A stretch of 64,000 nt of DNA from Gadus chalcogrammus (GCF_026213295.1 NC_079428.1:8416872-8480871), one strand, 5' to 3'; positions 16,205-31,126 are shown, counted from the stretch's first letter. Made by a program: numbers and translations. Notes: generated by a model not told the origin, from the letters alone.

Positions 16205-18646
16205 CACCTCTCCCCAGCTCAGCTCCTGTTTCTGGCTTTCTGCCTCTCGGGTCCGCCCTTCCCCATGGCCCCCTTTTGACCCCAAGCTACCCCTACCCGC
16301 CTCCCCCCAGGGCAAGGCCATGGCCCCCGGGTTCTTTGTTTCTCCCCTCCACACCTTCTCCCCCCCCCCGGCTCCACACTGGGCTTTTGTCTGGGCTGGG
16401 GCCCTCGCAGGGGAGACACAACGGAGGGGGAGAGAACGGAGGGTAGGGGAGGAGGTGAGGGGAGAGGAGAGGTCGGGGTGGAGGGGAGAGGAGCCGTGTG
16501 TGTGTGGGGGAGGGGGGGGGGGACCCCGGTTGGAATCCCTGCATCACGAGGACCAGATGATTCCTCTCAGTGCCCGACGCTGTCCTGGCTGAAGGGTCCC
16601 GCGGGGAGGTCAGCAACGCAACGCAGACACACGAGGACATGAGGATGTCAGGCTGCCTGGGTTGTGTCTTCAACGTGGGTCAATGTAGTGATACTGGGTA
16701 AATGGGGCCCAATGCTTGATTCCAAAAACGGACAGATGGATACATAGCCACCTTGCCAACTAATAGCATCCATAACAACACACATAGTACACACTTAACT
16801 GAATGGTTGAGCAGCGGTTGTCGGCAATATCAAGCTTTGCTCAATAGGGGGCGAAATGGAGCATTCTCAACATTACTCAACATTACCATAGAAACCAAAG
16901 CAATGACCAACAGGAATAATTCCCAGTGTATATACTGTTACTTTCGTTTGCTTTCACTGAAATTATGGGGGCATATAGTTGCTTAAGACGTGCTGTATGG
17001 ATCTCTGTTGATGGATGACATTAATAAAAAGGTGGAGAGACTGCGGGGGATGATAGCCATTAATAATACTTTGTTGTATTGAATTATGGCTTTGTCATTT
17101 TGTATGGAGGTCAAGTTCTCTCTCTAGCAGTCCCCTTCTCGCTCTAGCTCTATCCCTCACTTCATCCATAGGTCCGTCTCATCTTTCTCACACACACCAG
17201 CAACATCCAGATACATGATAGTGAACACATTGTGTATTCACTGTGCATGTGGGTCTGGATTCCACTTGGAGTGAGTCCACCTTCCAACTACATCAGAGGA
17301 TCAGCCGCTTACCTACTGACCTACCAAATGTTCTGCCAACAGATTAACCAACAAACACAAAACACACACACACACAAAACACACACACACACACACCTGT
17401 AAACCCCTGCAAAGCAGGAACACATGTACTGCCTGGATTGAGTGAGTAGTGGCATGAAAGCGCGAGTGAGAGGGAAGGTGTCAGGGAGTGCACGTGACTG
17501 AGCAGGGCTGGCTATGTGTGAATGCATTATGCAGTAACCGTTGACGCCAATTACCACCATTGCATGCATTTTTTATAAACAGGTGTGTGTGTCTGTGTGT
17601 GCTTGTATGTATGTGTGTATGTGTGTGTGGTCGCGGGAGATACACAGAGAGAGGGAGGGAGAGAGTATGTTTGTCCAAGGGCTCAAGGTGTATTCTTGGA
17701 GAGCTGGCCGCTGCTTATGTAGCTGCTGCTAGCTCCATTAGCTGAGCTTCTGTTACTGGCCCGGGGCGCCACCACACAGACACACTTTACATTCATTAGA
17801 AGGGGCCGTCACCCTTTTTTTCGGCAAATAATAAAAAAAAACGTACAGCTAAGGTGCCCTGGGACCAACCAACGTTTCTGTTAAAGCAATGGAATACAAT
17901 CATTGTTCTGCAACCGAAAAACACTTGTATCCAATTCTTGAATTTCTGTTAATAAATACAAAGGGGGGGCAGAACGTGATTCGTGGTTGCTTTTAAATTC
18001 CTCCATTCCAAGTAAAGTTCAAGACAAATACCATGATGACCTGTTGGCGTTTGTGCTGAACGAAATGCAACCCTTATTAGCGCGTCAACGGTGACTCAGC
18101 ATTTGAACCCTAATTGTCTCTGCCGACTTAAGCAGCACCACGGGCTCCTCTGCTCTAATCTTCCATTAAGCCCCGACATCGCCGCCACAAATATCAATTA
18201 AACTGGCAGCTGTTCGCTGGCCGGGTCGTGACCTTTTCACTGTGATCCAACTAATCAGCGATCAGAGGGTAGAACACTGGCTGCCATAACACGCCATTAG
18301 GCCCCGCCCCCAACCCTATTATTAGACCAGTGGGGTGGTGGGGAATGTGGTGGGGGTGGGGGTGGGGGTGGGGGTGGTGGTGGTGGTGGTGGGGGCTATG
18401 CATTGGGAAAAGCCCCACACACTCATTACTTTTAATTAGCTGTAAGGAGTTGATGACCCACAGTATTTTAAGGGTTGAGTATTACTGCTGGATGGGAGGA
18501 ACCTGGAGGGGGAGAGAGATACAGAGAGCGGGGGGGGGGGGGGGGGGGGGGGGGTGCGAGAGACACACAATGACCGAGCACTCTGAACAAATGACCGGTC
18601 AGTCTAGCAGTAGACAATGTGTCTAGCCATGTCTTACGGCTGGTCG

Positions 18647-18765
<119 letters not shown>

Positions 18766-20413
18766 GGCCATACCCATAGACGGCAGGAAATGACGTCGCC
18801 GCCCGCAGGAAGGGAAGTCGAGACGACCGGGATCGATCCTATCCAATAAGAAAGCGACCAGTGGATGGCGTTCCAGGTCTCCACGAGGCTGTGCCGCGGT
18901 CGGCCGCCGTGGATCAGTGGGCCGTAGACGCTGACGTCACTGCACTCAGTCACCACCTGACAGGCGGACCGCACTCATCACCACAGCCACAGGACCACCA
19001 CAACACAGAAGACCCCCCCGCCCACACTCATCCTTCCTGCCAGGACCCACAGCGCCCCCCCCCCCCCCCCTACCCAGACACCGCTCGTCTGTTTCATGAC
19101 AACACATAAACACACACACATAGGCTCCTGCAAATATACAAGATAACATCTGGGGGCACACGCACAATTTAACTCTTTGTCTCTGACACACACACATGCA
19201 CACAATGAACACGTGTTGTGCTATTATTGTTTTTGCAATAATTTGAGTGCTTTGGCAATACTGAACATAAACAGTTTTGCCAATGGTGTTTATGGAGAAA
19301 TCGATCTCTTGTTCATTGTGCGGTCATTGTTGCAGTGGTGCAGATTGATAACCTCTGCAGGAGTACACACACACACACACACACGTAAACGCACACTCAC
19401 ACAGACAAACATTCACACACACACACACACTCGTAAACGCACACTCACACAGACAAACATTCACACACGCACACACTCATAAACGTGTGTTTCCTTTCCT
19501 GCATCCTTACACACGGTTTCTCTTTTTCACACACACACGCGCACACACAAAAATACACACATACATATACACCTACACAGACACACATTGACACTAACAC
19601 AGACACACACACACACAAATACACACACACACACATTTACAAATACACCTACACAGACAAACACACACTAACACGGACACACACACGGCTGGGCAGACAC
19701 ACTTCTGTTGTTCCCCCTGGTCCTCATCTATCATGTGTCTGTGGACGCGCTTCTATTCAACCTCCCACAGACAGTCTGTCTCTCTCCACCGCACTCACTG
19801 TCTCTCTATCTGCTAGGCTCCCTCCCTCCGCTCTGACTGTCCTTCTCTCTCACTCTATTTGCTCTCTCTCCCTCTCTCTCTCGTTGTGCAGGGCTCTCAG
19901 CCTCACAGGGATAACAAAGACTGAGCTGGCTAGTTGGTGTTAGCTTGTGTTAGCATGTGGTGTTACTGTGCAAATGGGGTCACAGTGTGGTCCGTCTAAT
20001 CACCAGCATCTCCTAGCCTTGCCCTTCAGCAGTCTCTCACCTTTTGTTGTCAGGCACTTGCGTGCACTGCTGGTTTTGAATAGCCTCTTAATGTTTAAAG
20101 CGTTTTAATGGAATACTGTGTTTATAATTGGCGCAAAGGTTGCAAAGGATGAGGATGTCACGAAAATGAATTCCATAGCACAACTATCAGAGACATGTTG
20201 GGGTTATCAGCTCTGTATGTTGGCTATCACCCTGAGTATGTAGGGTATGTTCAGAAGAGGACATGTTTATGTTCCCCGCTGTATTAAAGGGTTTGTTGTG
20301 TTTCGTCTCACAGGGACAGTCCACCCAACAATCTGCTTCTTCTGCTGGCCTCAAAGCAAGCCCTACATGTTCTCTGTTCAAATTGCACAGCTTGTCCCTG
20401 CATAATATAAAGA

Positions 20414-20514
<101 letters not shown>

Positions 20515-20793
20515 CACAGCACAGGTGTAAAGATGGCGATATAATATGACTGCATACAGAAGTCAACACTTAGCTGAGTTAGCAGAATTAGCGGAGTTAG
20601 CCAAATTAGCTTGAGCTAGAGTTAGACGAGCTAGCCCTGCCATGTGATTCATGTTTATTTCTCTAGCTCTGTTGCTAATTACCTCCTGGGGTCAGCGGGG
20701 CTGCACGCCTGGCACCAGTTAGCACAGTACAGTATGTACAGTGAGACGCCAGAGCTAGCGAGTCAGTCAGGGGAACACAGAGAGAGAGAGAGC

Positions 20794-20798
<5 letters not shown>

Positions 20799-20886
<88 letters not shown>
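20799..20886. repeat. (TG)n microsatellite
   Basis: About 44 TG units, preceded by a short (GA)n at 20780-20790. Confidence 0.97.
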
Positions 20887-20892
<6 letters not shown>

Positions 20893-21132
20893 CATGCATG
20901 CAGTGCAGAAGGGTGGGGGGAGGGCGGTTTGGGGGGGGGGGGGGTCACAGGCCAAGCACAGGGTTGTGTTGCCATGGTGAAAACGGAATCCGAAAAGCAG
21001 AGCTGCAAGGCGGATGTTGATTGGCTAAGCGGCCGTACATGGGATTGTGATGCACGCTGCGTGTTGGCCAATGGCGCTCAGCCTGCTCCTGGGCTGTTGC
21101 TAAGGGGAGTTGCTTGGAATGGAGTCAGCTGG

Positions 21133-21253
<121 letters not shown>

Positions 21254-21775
21254 CTGCTGCTCGCTCTGCCTTTGCCCTCATTGACTCTGTTCCCCCCCTC
21301 CTCTCCCTCTCCTTCCTGTCGCTCCCTGTGTGTGTGTGTTTGTGTGTGTGCGTGTGGGGTTATTTTTTTTTCTTTCTTTGCACTTCCACACGTGCAAAGG
21401 GGGAACGAGCACATGTTGAAAAATTCACTGAATGTTTCATGGAGCCTATATGGGACTGGGTCCTGGTGTTTGTGTGTGTGCACATCTGTACGTGTGTGTT
21501 TGTGTGTCTTCATTTGGTGTTTTTGTGCGTGTTTGTGTGTACACACTACACATTCAGTGCTGCTTTTTAAAATGTGCAATACTTTGCTCTTTGTTTTGGT
21601 TTGTGTGTCGGTGTGAGAGAGAAAAAGAGAAAGAGAGAGAGAGATCTTAGTGTAATAGCTGATATATTTATATATTTTGTATTTAGCCTTTTAAATCTTG
21701 ACTTCTTTATTGTTCACCCACTTTGTAAATGTTTGTTTCTCATGCCAATAAAGCTTTTTTGAAAAATATTTGAGA

Positions 21776-21870
21776 GAGGGAGAGGGGGGGTTGGGGGAGT
21801 GAGAGGGGGGTTGGGGGAGTGAGAGGGGGGGGTTGGGGGAGTGAGAGGGGGGTTGGGGGAGTGGGAGGAG
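21776..21870. repeat. 20-bp G-rich minisatellite
   Basis: Four to five copies of GAGAGGGGGGTTGGGGGAGT, preceded by an AATAAA hexamer at about 21747-21752 that has no gene attached to it. Confidence 0.85.
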
Positions 21871-22249
21871 AGGGTAAAGAGAGAGAGATGTGAGAGGCAG
21901 AGAAGAGAGGGGAGGAGAGAGGGAGACCTGTCCTAGGGCTCATGTTAAAGAGTTCTCTTGGGATTTGGGGGCTTTCTAAGCTGAAGTCGTGGTTGTGTGT
22001 GTGCGTGCAGCCGTGCACGTTTGAAATGGAGCCAGGTAGTTTGTGTGTATGTGCCTGGTGACACGTATGCAACTCCACCCAGCCCCCCCTCCACCCACGC
22101 ACCCCCCTCTATACCCCCCCCCCCTCCACCCAACCCCTCACACACACAGACACCCCAACCCCTCACAGACTCACACCCCAACCCCTCACACACACAACCC
22201 CTCCTGTACCCCACAACACACAGCTGCCGTGGCCCTGTCTGCCAACTCC

Positions 22250-22835
22250 AGGCCGACCCCGCCCTCACCCCCTGACGACTCCCCCATCCCAACCCGCCCT
22301 CACCCCCTGACGACTCCCCCACCCTCACCCCCTGACGACTCCCCCATCCCAACCCGCCCACACCCCCTGACGACTCCCCCATCCAAAACCGCCCTCACCC
22401 CCTGACGACTCCCCCCTCCTCACCCCCTGACGACTCCCCCATCCCAACCCGCCCACACCCCCTGACGACTCCCCCCTCCTCACCCTCTGACGACTCCCCC
22501 TCCCTCACCCCCTGACGACTCCCCCACCCTCACCCCCTGACGACTCCCCCGCCCCAACCCACCCTCACCCCCTGACGACTCCCCCCTCCTCACCCTCTGA
22601 CGACTCCCCCTCCCTCACCCCCTGACGACTCCCCCCTCCTCACCCTCTGACGACTCCCCCTCCCTCACCCCCTGACGACTCCCCCCTCCTCACCCTCTGA
22701 CGACTCCCCCTCCCTCACCCCCTGACGACTCCCCCAACAAACCCTCACCCCCTGACGACTCCCCCCTCCTCACCCTCTGACGACTCCCCCTCCCTCACCC
22801 CCTGACGACTCACCCACCCTCTCCCCCCTGACGAT
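22250..22835. repeat. C-rich minisatellite (CCCTCACCCCCTGACGACTC type)
   Basis: About 20 copies of a 23-24-bp unit plus a 35-bp variant carrying CATCCCAACCCG. Each copy keeps TGACGACTC. G is scarce on this strand apart from that core. The array starts in C-rich sequence (22075-22250) and ends near 22840. Confidence 0.93.
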
Positions 22836-23805
22836 TCCCCCCCACCCCGACCACAGTCACTCAGCACCAATGGCTTTACCATTCGATCATTCTCCATCCC
22901 ATCATACTCCATCACCCCGGCGGTCTCACGGTCACAACTCATGGCTTCCAAAATGGCGGCGAGTGCTCCAGGTCCCTGTTCAGGTTAACTCCCTTTGAAC
23001 ATGGATTCTCATATTTAATATCTTATCTTTAATTTTCTACAAGTCCTCTTAGGGATACTTGTATTGGCTATTGTGTCAGGCCGTGAAGGTTGCTGAAGGA
23101 CTCGACAAAAATTCAATACTTCCGTTTATTGTGTTTGAGAGGTATTGAAACAAAGGCATCGACCCGGATTTGTCATAAACTAATCACACAGAGGCCAGTT
23201 TTAGTTTGAGAGCCTGTGTGTTAAAACCCTCCATACTCAGTGGCAGTTTGAATGGTGCGTGTTGCCATACTGTGTTCATACTCCCTGTATACAATATAAT
23301 AATAATAATACATAGGTTTTATATATACAATAGTGGTGTGGCGGCTGTTTCCGCAATGTCCATAGAACAGGAAGAGAATGTGTTATTTCCCTTGAAACTT
23401 CTTCCTGCAGAGCTCCTCTCATTGGCCAAGAAAAAAAGGTTCTCACAAAGCATGGCCCAGGTGCTGTGTCTCGTTTCCATGCCGACTATTGTGTTTAAAC
23501 CACATCGTGCGACCTCCCCGGCGCCCACCCTCCTCCTTCTCCTCCTTGTCTGGTGATATATGTATGAAAAAGCCATTGTAACCGTACCAACACCGTACAG
23601 AGAAGGACGTGCACTTGTGAGAAAGCGCTCTCGCAGCAACGTGGCACCATGGTTACGGTTTTTGTGTAGAGAAGGGTAGTAAACACGACTCGTAGCACAC
23701 GAGAACCACCGCTACTCGATGATTGGTCATAATTGGGCGTATGTTATTTGTCGGTATGTGCCAAAAGGTGGAAGCCTTTACCAAAGATGGTTTACAATAC
23801 GCGGG

Positions 23806-23990
23806 CTGCAGTAACTCAGTCGAGTGGGTTGGCTGGTAACCGGAGGGTTGCTGGTTCGATCCCCGGCTCCACGCCGCGTGACGGGTTGTCTCTGAGCAAG
23901 ACGCCACACCCTAACTGCTGTGGGCAGAGAGGCGTGGCATCCCCTGTAGAAAGGAATCATGATGGTAACACACTATTGCTCCCGAGGAGA
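23806..23990 (+). mobile_element. tRNA-derived SINE copy
   Basis: The head reads CAGTAACTCAGTCGAGTGGG, then CTGGTAACCGGAGGGTTGCT and GGTTCGATCCCC, a tRNA-like sequence with a good pol III B box (GGTTCGATCC). The body contains TCTGAGCAAGACGCCACACC, a phrase typical of fish tRNA SINEs. Ends are approximate and no A-rich tail is clear. Confidence 0.7.
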
Positions 23991-25409
23991 CTCGACTTCC
24001 TTTCCTTTCCTCCTTTCCTTCCAATACGCGTGTGCACCCGAACCGAGGCTGTTCACTGTTGAGAGTCGAACCCCTCACCTCCCCATCACCCCACGCACCG
24101 TCCTCTGTACCCCCCTCCCCCCTCATCACTCCCTACCCCATAGGGTGTAGCCTGCGACGGCCTGTGGTAAATCGAATGAAATGCGTTCGGCTTGGGCTTC
24201 ATAAAGGCAGACCCCTTTGGTATCCCCACTGCACACACCGAAACACCCCGCTACGCTGACCGTTGTCGGCACTTTGTTGGGTTGTTTGCGTGCGTGTGTG
24301 TGTACCCTGCGGCGGCGGCGTAGCGCGGGCTAGCGTCAGGCTAATGGACGGTCTTCATCAATCATTCAGTGGGAGCACAGCTTCCTGCCGAGTGAAATGT
24401 CCGCTGACCCGCACAGGAAATTGCCACGGATCTTGTCTTGTTTGGTCGCCGGGACGACCGAGGAACTCCGTGTTTGATATTTGGGATGTTTTACTCCTAG
24501 AGATTTGTTGAGTTCGGACTCACAGGTACACAGCTAACTGTGCACCTGGTACACAGCTAAATGTGCACCTGTCGCTCTGGGGATTTGCTTTGTGTGTGAA
24601 TTCTACGTGAGTCGGGTTGAACACATATTCAGATGGGATACTGTACAAATGGGACGAGAGCTTTTCTGATGATTCCAGCTCTGTTATATTGGTATGAAGC
24701 GGCATCATTTTTAGTTGGCTGCGGAAGTTGCCAGACCAATTAATCTAAAATGAAACTATGAAAAACATATTTGACTGAATTAAACAACTAATTGTGGTAT
24801 TAGTGTATCTGCTTTCCATTAATATTCACTTTTTGCTGAATCTCTAAAATACTCATTTGTATCTCACAAAATACCGTTTCTGAAACAACACAAAGCACTG
24901 ATATGTGATTCGGACAATGGCCATCCCTAATGGTTCTGATGTCCGGAAGGTGTTTTCCTAAAGGGTCTTCAAGTCATATGTCCCATACAAGACGACACAG
25001 TGCACCCCCTGAGGCCCTCCTCCCCCTATCAATGATCTGGTTGTTCTCCTCCTCTCTCTTTCCCCCGCAAATGTGGCGTACGTCATCTCCCAAGCAGGAC
25101 CCAGCCCTGAGGGAGGAGGTGACATCCGCTCTGGTTAAATGTTCCACTGCTCGCTTCTCTGTCTGTTTCTCCCTTTCTTTGTGTGTGTGTCTCTCTCCCT
25201 CTCTCTCTCTCTCTCTCTCCCTCTCTCCCTCTCTCTCATTCTCTTCCTCCCCACATTTCCCCACTCTTTCTTGTAGTCATGCTTTCTTCCTCCTCCTCCT
25301 CCTCCTCCTCCACACTTCCTGTTTCCTGTTTCCCTTGTTCTTTGGTGTTTTATTTTTGCGTGGTTTTCCTCACTCGTTGATTATCTGTAGTCATTGTTTG
25401 TTTCTCATA

Positions 25410-25514
<105 letters not shown>

Positions 25515-25645
25515 TGTTTGTGTACAGCCCACCATGTGATTTACTGAAGAGAAAACCACTGATAGATCAAACTCCACTGATAGACCTCACACACACTGAA
25601 ACACACACACACACTATCTCTCTCTCTCTCTCTCTCTCACTCACA

Positions 25646-25685
<40 letters not shown>

Positions 25686-26624
25686 ACCACCCTGGCTATG
25701 AGGAGATGGAGAGAACAAGAGAGAAAGGAGGAGAAAAATAATACAGAAGTGCGAGGAGGTGGGGGAGCAGGAGGAGGTTGAATGGGACGAAGAGGGAGCA
25801 CTTATTGTAGATGAAAACAAAGCAATTACAAGGGTTATTAAACCTGTTAGTGTGTGTGTGTGTGTGTTTGTGTGTGTGTTTATGTATGTGTGTATACATA
25901 CGCACAACTAGGCAGATCAGATCAAAGCTGCTGCTGCTGTATGTGTGTCTGCGTTTGTGTGTGTGTTTTTGTGTGTGTATGTATGTGTGTGTGTGTGTCT
26001 GTGTATGTTTGTGTGTGTGTGTTTGTGTGTAAGAGAGAGAGTGTGTGAGTGTCAGCAGGCATGTGCGTGTGAGCTTGTATGTATGTGTTGTCTATGTATG
26101 TGTGTGTATGAGTGGGTGTGTGTGTGGTTTGTGGTTCTGCCTGTTCATCATCACACACCAGGGCTCCTGTTCCCCAGGTCTGGGTATGACATCACATACC
26201 AAGGTGTGTTCAGGTGTGTTTGGAAAACCCACTGCCACTGCCAGGCTTGCTGCTGTCTATCAACACTAAGTACTCATTACTATTATATTATACATTATAC
26301 TATACAATTACGATATCTGTCCACAGCAGGTCAATGTTTGCATTGGCTCACCCAAGATGTCCCTTCTGTTATGTTCTCACTGGGTTTTTAGATAATTTTA
26401 GGTACTAGAAGACGTATTTATTTTTGTTATATCTTTTGTATCTATGCAATGAATACAGGTTGAAAGCAAACAATTTGTGGATCGATTCCAAGTGCAGATA
26501 AAAAAGTGCAGATGTACTGATCAATGATTATTGATCATAGACTAATGGTAATGTTTTTCCTGTCTCAGCATCCATTCATATGAAATAATAATCATAGAAC
26601 TTAATAATCTTTTACATCATGCGC

Positions 26625-26661
<37 letters not shown>

Positions 26662-26672
26662 TGTGTGTCTGT

Positions 26673-26724
<52 letters not shown>

Positions 26725-26846
26725 CAGCGCCATCAGTCGGTTCCCAGCTCTCTGCTGTGCACCAGAACAAAAATAGCCCACGCTGGACCAGCTTCAAAAC
26801 ACACATGAACACACACACACACGCACGCTTGTGCACACACGCTTAT

Positions 26847-26969
<123 letters not shown>

Positions 26970-27403
26970 GGGGACGACCCGGGCGGGCTTGGAGAACGGA
27001 AGAACAAAAAGTAAAGCGTGTTCTGCTCCAAATTCTCCCCCTCTCTCTCTCTGTCTCCCCCCCTCCCTCTTGCTCTCTCTCTCTCTGATTTCTTCCATTT
27101 CTCGTTATTTTCCTGGAGAGCAGCGGAGGCTGTGGGCTCTCCCTCTGCCTGCCAGAGAACAACAGAGAGAGAGAGGGAGGGCGGGGAGGCAGCGAGGGAA
27201 GGAAAGGACGGGGGGGAGGTGAAACTGGGTGAGTGAGACAGGCAAGATGGGGAGAGGGAGAGGACAGGGGAGTGCAAGGTAGCGAAGGTAAGAGCATGGG
27301 GGAGAGGAAGCTTGGATGATGACAGAGACCAAGAGAGAGGGAGATAGATAATGTATGGGGGGGGAGTGTGAGAGTGGTGAAAGAGGGGAGATAACCACTG
27401 GAG

Positions 27404-27425
27404 ATGAGAGAGAGAGAGAGGGAGA

Positions 27426-27471
<46 letters not shown>

Positions 27472-27585
27472 GGGAGAGAGAGAGAGGGAGAGGGAGAGAG
27501 AGGGAGAGAGAGAGAGAGAGAGGGAGAGAGAGAGAGAGAGAGAGAGAAACGAGAGAGAGAGAGACGAGAGAGAGAGAGAGAGAGG
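27404..27585. repeat. (GA)n microsatellite with GGGA interruptions
   Basis: About 180 bases of purine-only sequence, mostly GA with periodic GGGA, and with ACGAGAG slips near 27548-27566. Confidence 0.95.
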
Positions 27586-28008
27586 TACGCCCAGGCTTGA
27601 CGCTTCTTTGGACCGCTTCCAGAGGGGAGACGGGGGAGTTCTTGCAGAACTATGCTATGCCCGGTGTGTGCGTGTGTGTGTGTGTGTGTGCGTGTGTGTG
27701 GTGTGTTTGTGTACAAGTGTATTTGTGTATGTTTGTGTGTGTTTAATGCCATTCCACCCTTGGATGCCTTCATCTCAAACAGGACGACATGTAATTGAAC
27801 TGCTTCACAATGTTTTATTCATTGTGCACCATTGCAGTCTGTCATTCTGTCAGTCAGTCTTTCAGTTTGTCTTTTAAAGGGCCATCAATCTGTCTGTCTG
27901 TCTCTTTACCGCTGCCTGCTCGTCTGAGGGCAAGGCATTCACCAAAGGTGTGGTTGAACGCCTCTCTTCCTCTCCCTCTCCCTGGAACCTCTCTTTCTCT
28001 TACTCTCA

Positions 28009-28108
28009 NNNNNNNNNNNNNNNNNNNNNNNNNNNNNNNNNNNNNNNNNNNNNNNNNNNNNNNNNNNNNNNNNNNNNNNNNNNNNNNNNNNNNNNNNNNN
28101 NNNNNNNN
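28009..28108. other. Assembly gap (100 N)
   Basis: Exactly 100 N bases, the usual placeholder for a gap of unknown size. It interrupts CT-rich sequence, so collapse of a simple repeat is the likely cause. Confidence 0.99.
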
Positions 28109-28396
28109 ACGGCATGTCTACAAAGAGGCACAAGGTGAAAACCTAACTTTATTGATTTATTGCGTTTACCTACAGTGAAACATAAACAAGGTCACATTCA
28201 ATGTGTTGCAGGGAAACAGGCAGAATAATGTGTAAGGTACTGAGTGTGGTCGAGGGAGACATAATGGTAGATGAAAGACGGCGCACAAAGTTAGATGACA
28301 TTGAGAATATTTTTGCAGACAACTGACCTGGCAGGAAATACAGACAGACAGACAGACAGTCAGACTGGAGCAAATCAAGATAAGTGGTGCCACCTC

Positions 28397-28399
<3 letters not shown>

Positions 28400-28446
<47 letters not shown>
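28400..28446. repeat. (TG)n microsatellite
   Basis: About 23 TG units followed by CGTGTG variants. Confidence 0.95.
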
Positions 28447-28451
<5 letters not shown>

Positions 28452-28876
28452 GCGTGTGCGTGTGTGTACACACACAGGTATGAAGCCTATCGCCCTAACT
28501 TGAAGTGAATCACAGGTGACTAAGTACTGGGGTATCTCAACTACTTCTCTACTCACGCTATGCAGCAAGTAGCAACCACCCCCCTTATCTCTGGCTCTCA
28601 TTCTGTGACTCTCCTCCTGGTATCTGGGGAGTGTGTTATGTGTATCAAGCTGTTACTTTTGTACACTGAGTCCCTGTGTATAAGAGGATCCATGTCACAC
28701 ATTGTGCAATGCAGGGCTCCTGTCCAATAAGACAAAGCAGGTGTTGATTTATGAGAGAGAGATTGAGAGAGGACAGTCTGTGTGTTCATAAATTTGCATG
28801 CATCTGCGTCAGTACACAGTTGCTGTCAGTACACAGCATTGTACAGCCTACTTGAACTTTACTTGGCTCTTTCCTT

Positions 28877-28932
<56 letters not shown>

Positions 28933-30100
28933 GCACCTTCATCGTCCTTTAATAAAACAAACACGCACGCACACTCCAAGACTACTGTTCTCAACAGATA
29001 CCAAACACATGCCAGTCCATTATCTTCACATTCATCATAATCATCTTCATCACAATGGCTATCAAACAGTGGCGCACTGGCTCATCAGTAGTCAGTCCTT
29101 TGTTCTCCCCCCTTGGGATGTAAGCGACCCACATTGTGTGACCTTACCGCACGTCGGCGACCGATCAAGCTGAACAGATGTTATCATGGGAACCCAGCAC
29201 TCACTCAGTGTACGTTATACTAGTTAGCCCAGATATTCTGTACTCTGAACTTCAGTGGACTCAAGTTTATTGACATTTGTCTTACTTTGAATACAGGTGC
29301 TACATCGCAATCCAGACTTACAAAGTTAAATCCAACTACCCACGGGCCAGGAGACGCATGGACACCCAATATTGACTCCAGTAAAATAAGCACTTGCTTC
29401 TTATGACCATGTCCAAACGGTGTGATAATGCACACTTCTCCGTGTTCGTCAATGTTAGCATCCCTATTTAGTCAGGATCAAATCATGAACCAGACAAGCC
29501 CTGTGAGAGTTCATACATATTTCTATATAAACTGTATTATGGCCCTCCTGCCATCCAGTGGGTCCCCTGCTGGGACTCACTCACGGGTCACGACCCGCTG
29601 GTTGAAAAACCACCGCTGCACACTATCTGGAAACAAGATACCAGGTCTGACCAGACCCTGTGTCTCCATCTCCAGCACCCCCACCCAGCCAGCCCCCACC
29701 CCAACCCTCTTCCCTGCGTCCTTCCTGGCAGCCTGCGTATCGATGGATCAAGGTCAATTGATTAGGCTGAAGCTGGTGGCGTTTACTCGATTTGCCGATA
29801 CTGGGAAATAATTCAACCCCCCTGTCGGGCCGTATTCCCCCCCCCCCCCCCCTTAAGGTGGAACACGTTATTTAACCCTTCTTTCACCCTACTGCGACTC
29901 AGGGGCGGTCCACCTTTACGGTGTTGGGGGGAGGGAGGGGGTGCATCCACACCAGCTGTGTCCCTTTAGGGGCTGCGACCTTTGCCCCGACCCCCGGTTT
30001 AGAGGTGGAATGGGAGGGGGAGCCTGGATCAGTGTGGGCCCAAACCGGCTTCACCTGGCCGCTGTTGACACAACTGTTACACACCGGCTCTCCGTTCCAC

Positions 30101-30149
<49 letters not shown>

Positions 30150-30431
30150 GAGCGGTGTGCGACGCACTTGGCCCGTGATAAGCGCAGGGCAGCCTGGCGC
30201 CAATATCTGTCGGTTGTCGTGGCAACGTTGATGCTCCTGGCGCCCGGCGAGCACTAACCCCTCCCCTATCGACGCGCAGGCTCTTTTTATCTGCGCTCCC
30301 AATCAACCCCGGTCCGATTAGAGCAGGGCCGCTGGTGGCGCACGCCCCAAGGCACCAGCTGTCCTCCTGGTCACATGACTGCTAACAGGTGCCTAACAGG
30401 TCTCTCACCCACCCACACATGCACACGTCCT

Positions 30432-30433
<2 letters not shown>

Positions 30434-30513
<80 letters not shown>
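30434..30513. repeat. (CA)n microsatellite
   Basis: About 40 CA units. Confidence 0.97.
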
Positions 30514-30515
<2 letters not shown>

Positions 30516-30961
30516 TGGCTACAGTGCCGGTCCAAGCCCTGCTGCGCGTTCTGTGCACCGTGACGGACACGCACGCATGCCAAAACACAGCTTTTTGCGT
30601 GTGGATGTGTGTGGGTTTCACGAGTCAACCAAGGACTTATCTGCATTATTTAGAGTCGGATGACGTCCCAGCCTGACGGAGGGAAGTCAATTCGGGTGAG
30701 GAGGGGAGAGTCTTTGATGTGTTTGCGGATCTCACGGTTGAACTTCGAACCCCTGCATATTTACTGCGTTTGCATGAGTGGCCTTGCGTTTGGCCGCCAC
30801 CTCCATGGTTAATGTTTACACAACCCCCCGCAGTGTGTTCAAAAGCTTTGACTGAATAGCCAACCAGGTTTATGAAACACAGGTTTATTCAGTGTTTCTC
30901 AGGTTGTTTTCATTCTACTTCACCCGAAGCCTGACCCTTTGACCCTTTGTGTTCTCTGCAG

Positions 30962-31028
30962 AGCGTCGGAGGTGACATGGTGGCCCGCTGTTAAAACCAA
31001 AGGAACCGCCGTTGTCCGCCAACACCAG
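30962..31028 (+). other. Candidate non-coding exon
   Basis: A pyrimidine-rich acceptor (TTTGTGTTCTCTGCAG) precedes 30962 and a donor-like CACCAG|GTACAA follows 31028. The 67-base segment is CpG-containing and holds only a tiny ATG-to-TAA frame. It could be a 5' UTR exon of a distal kdm6b transcript, but nothing beyond the splice-like ends supports it. Confidence 0.2.
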
Positions 31029-31054
31029 GTACAAATCACTTGTCCACACACCAA

Positions 31055-31057
<3 letters not shown>

Positions 31058-31123
<66 letters not shown>
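31058..31123. repeat. (CT)n microsatellite
   Basis: About 33 CT units; CT-rich imperfect sequence continues to about 31420. Confidence 0.96.

Positions 31124-31126
<3 letters not shown>

Noticed and set aside
22250..22835. A CRISPR-like array of regular repeats
   Set aside because: Spacers are repeat-like and of variable length, no cas genes exist, and the DNA is vertebrate.
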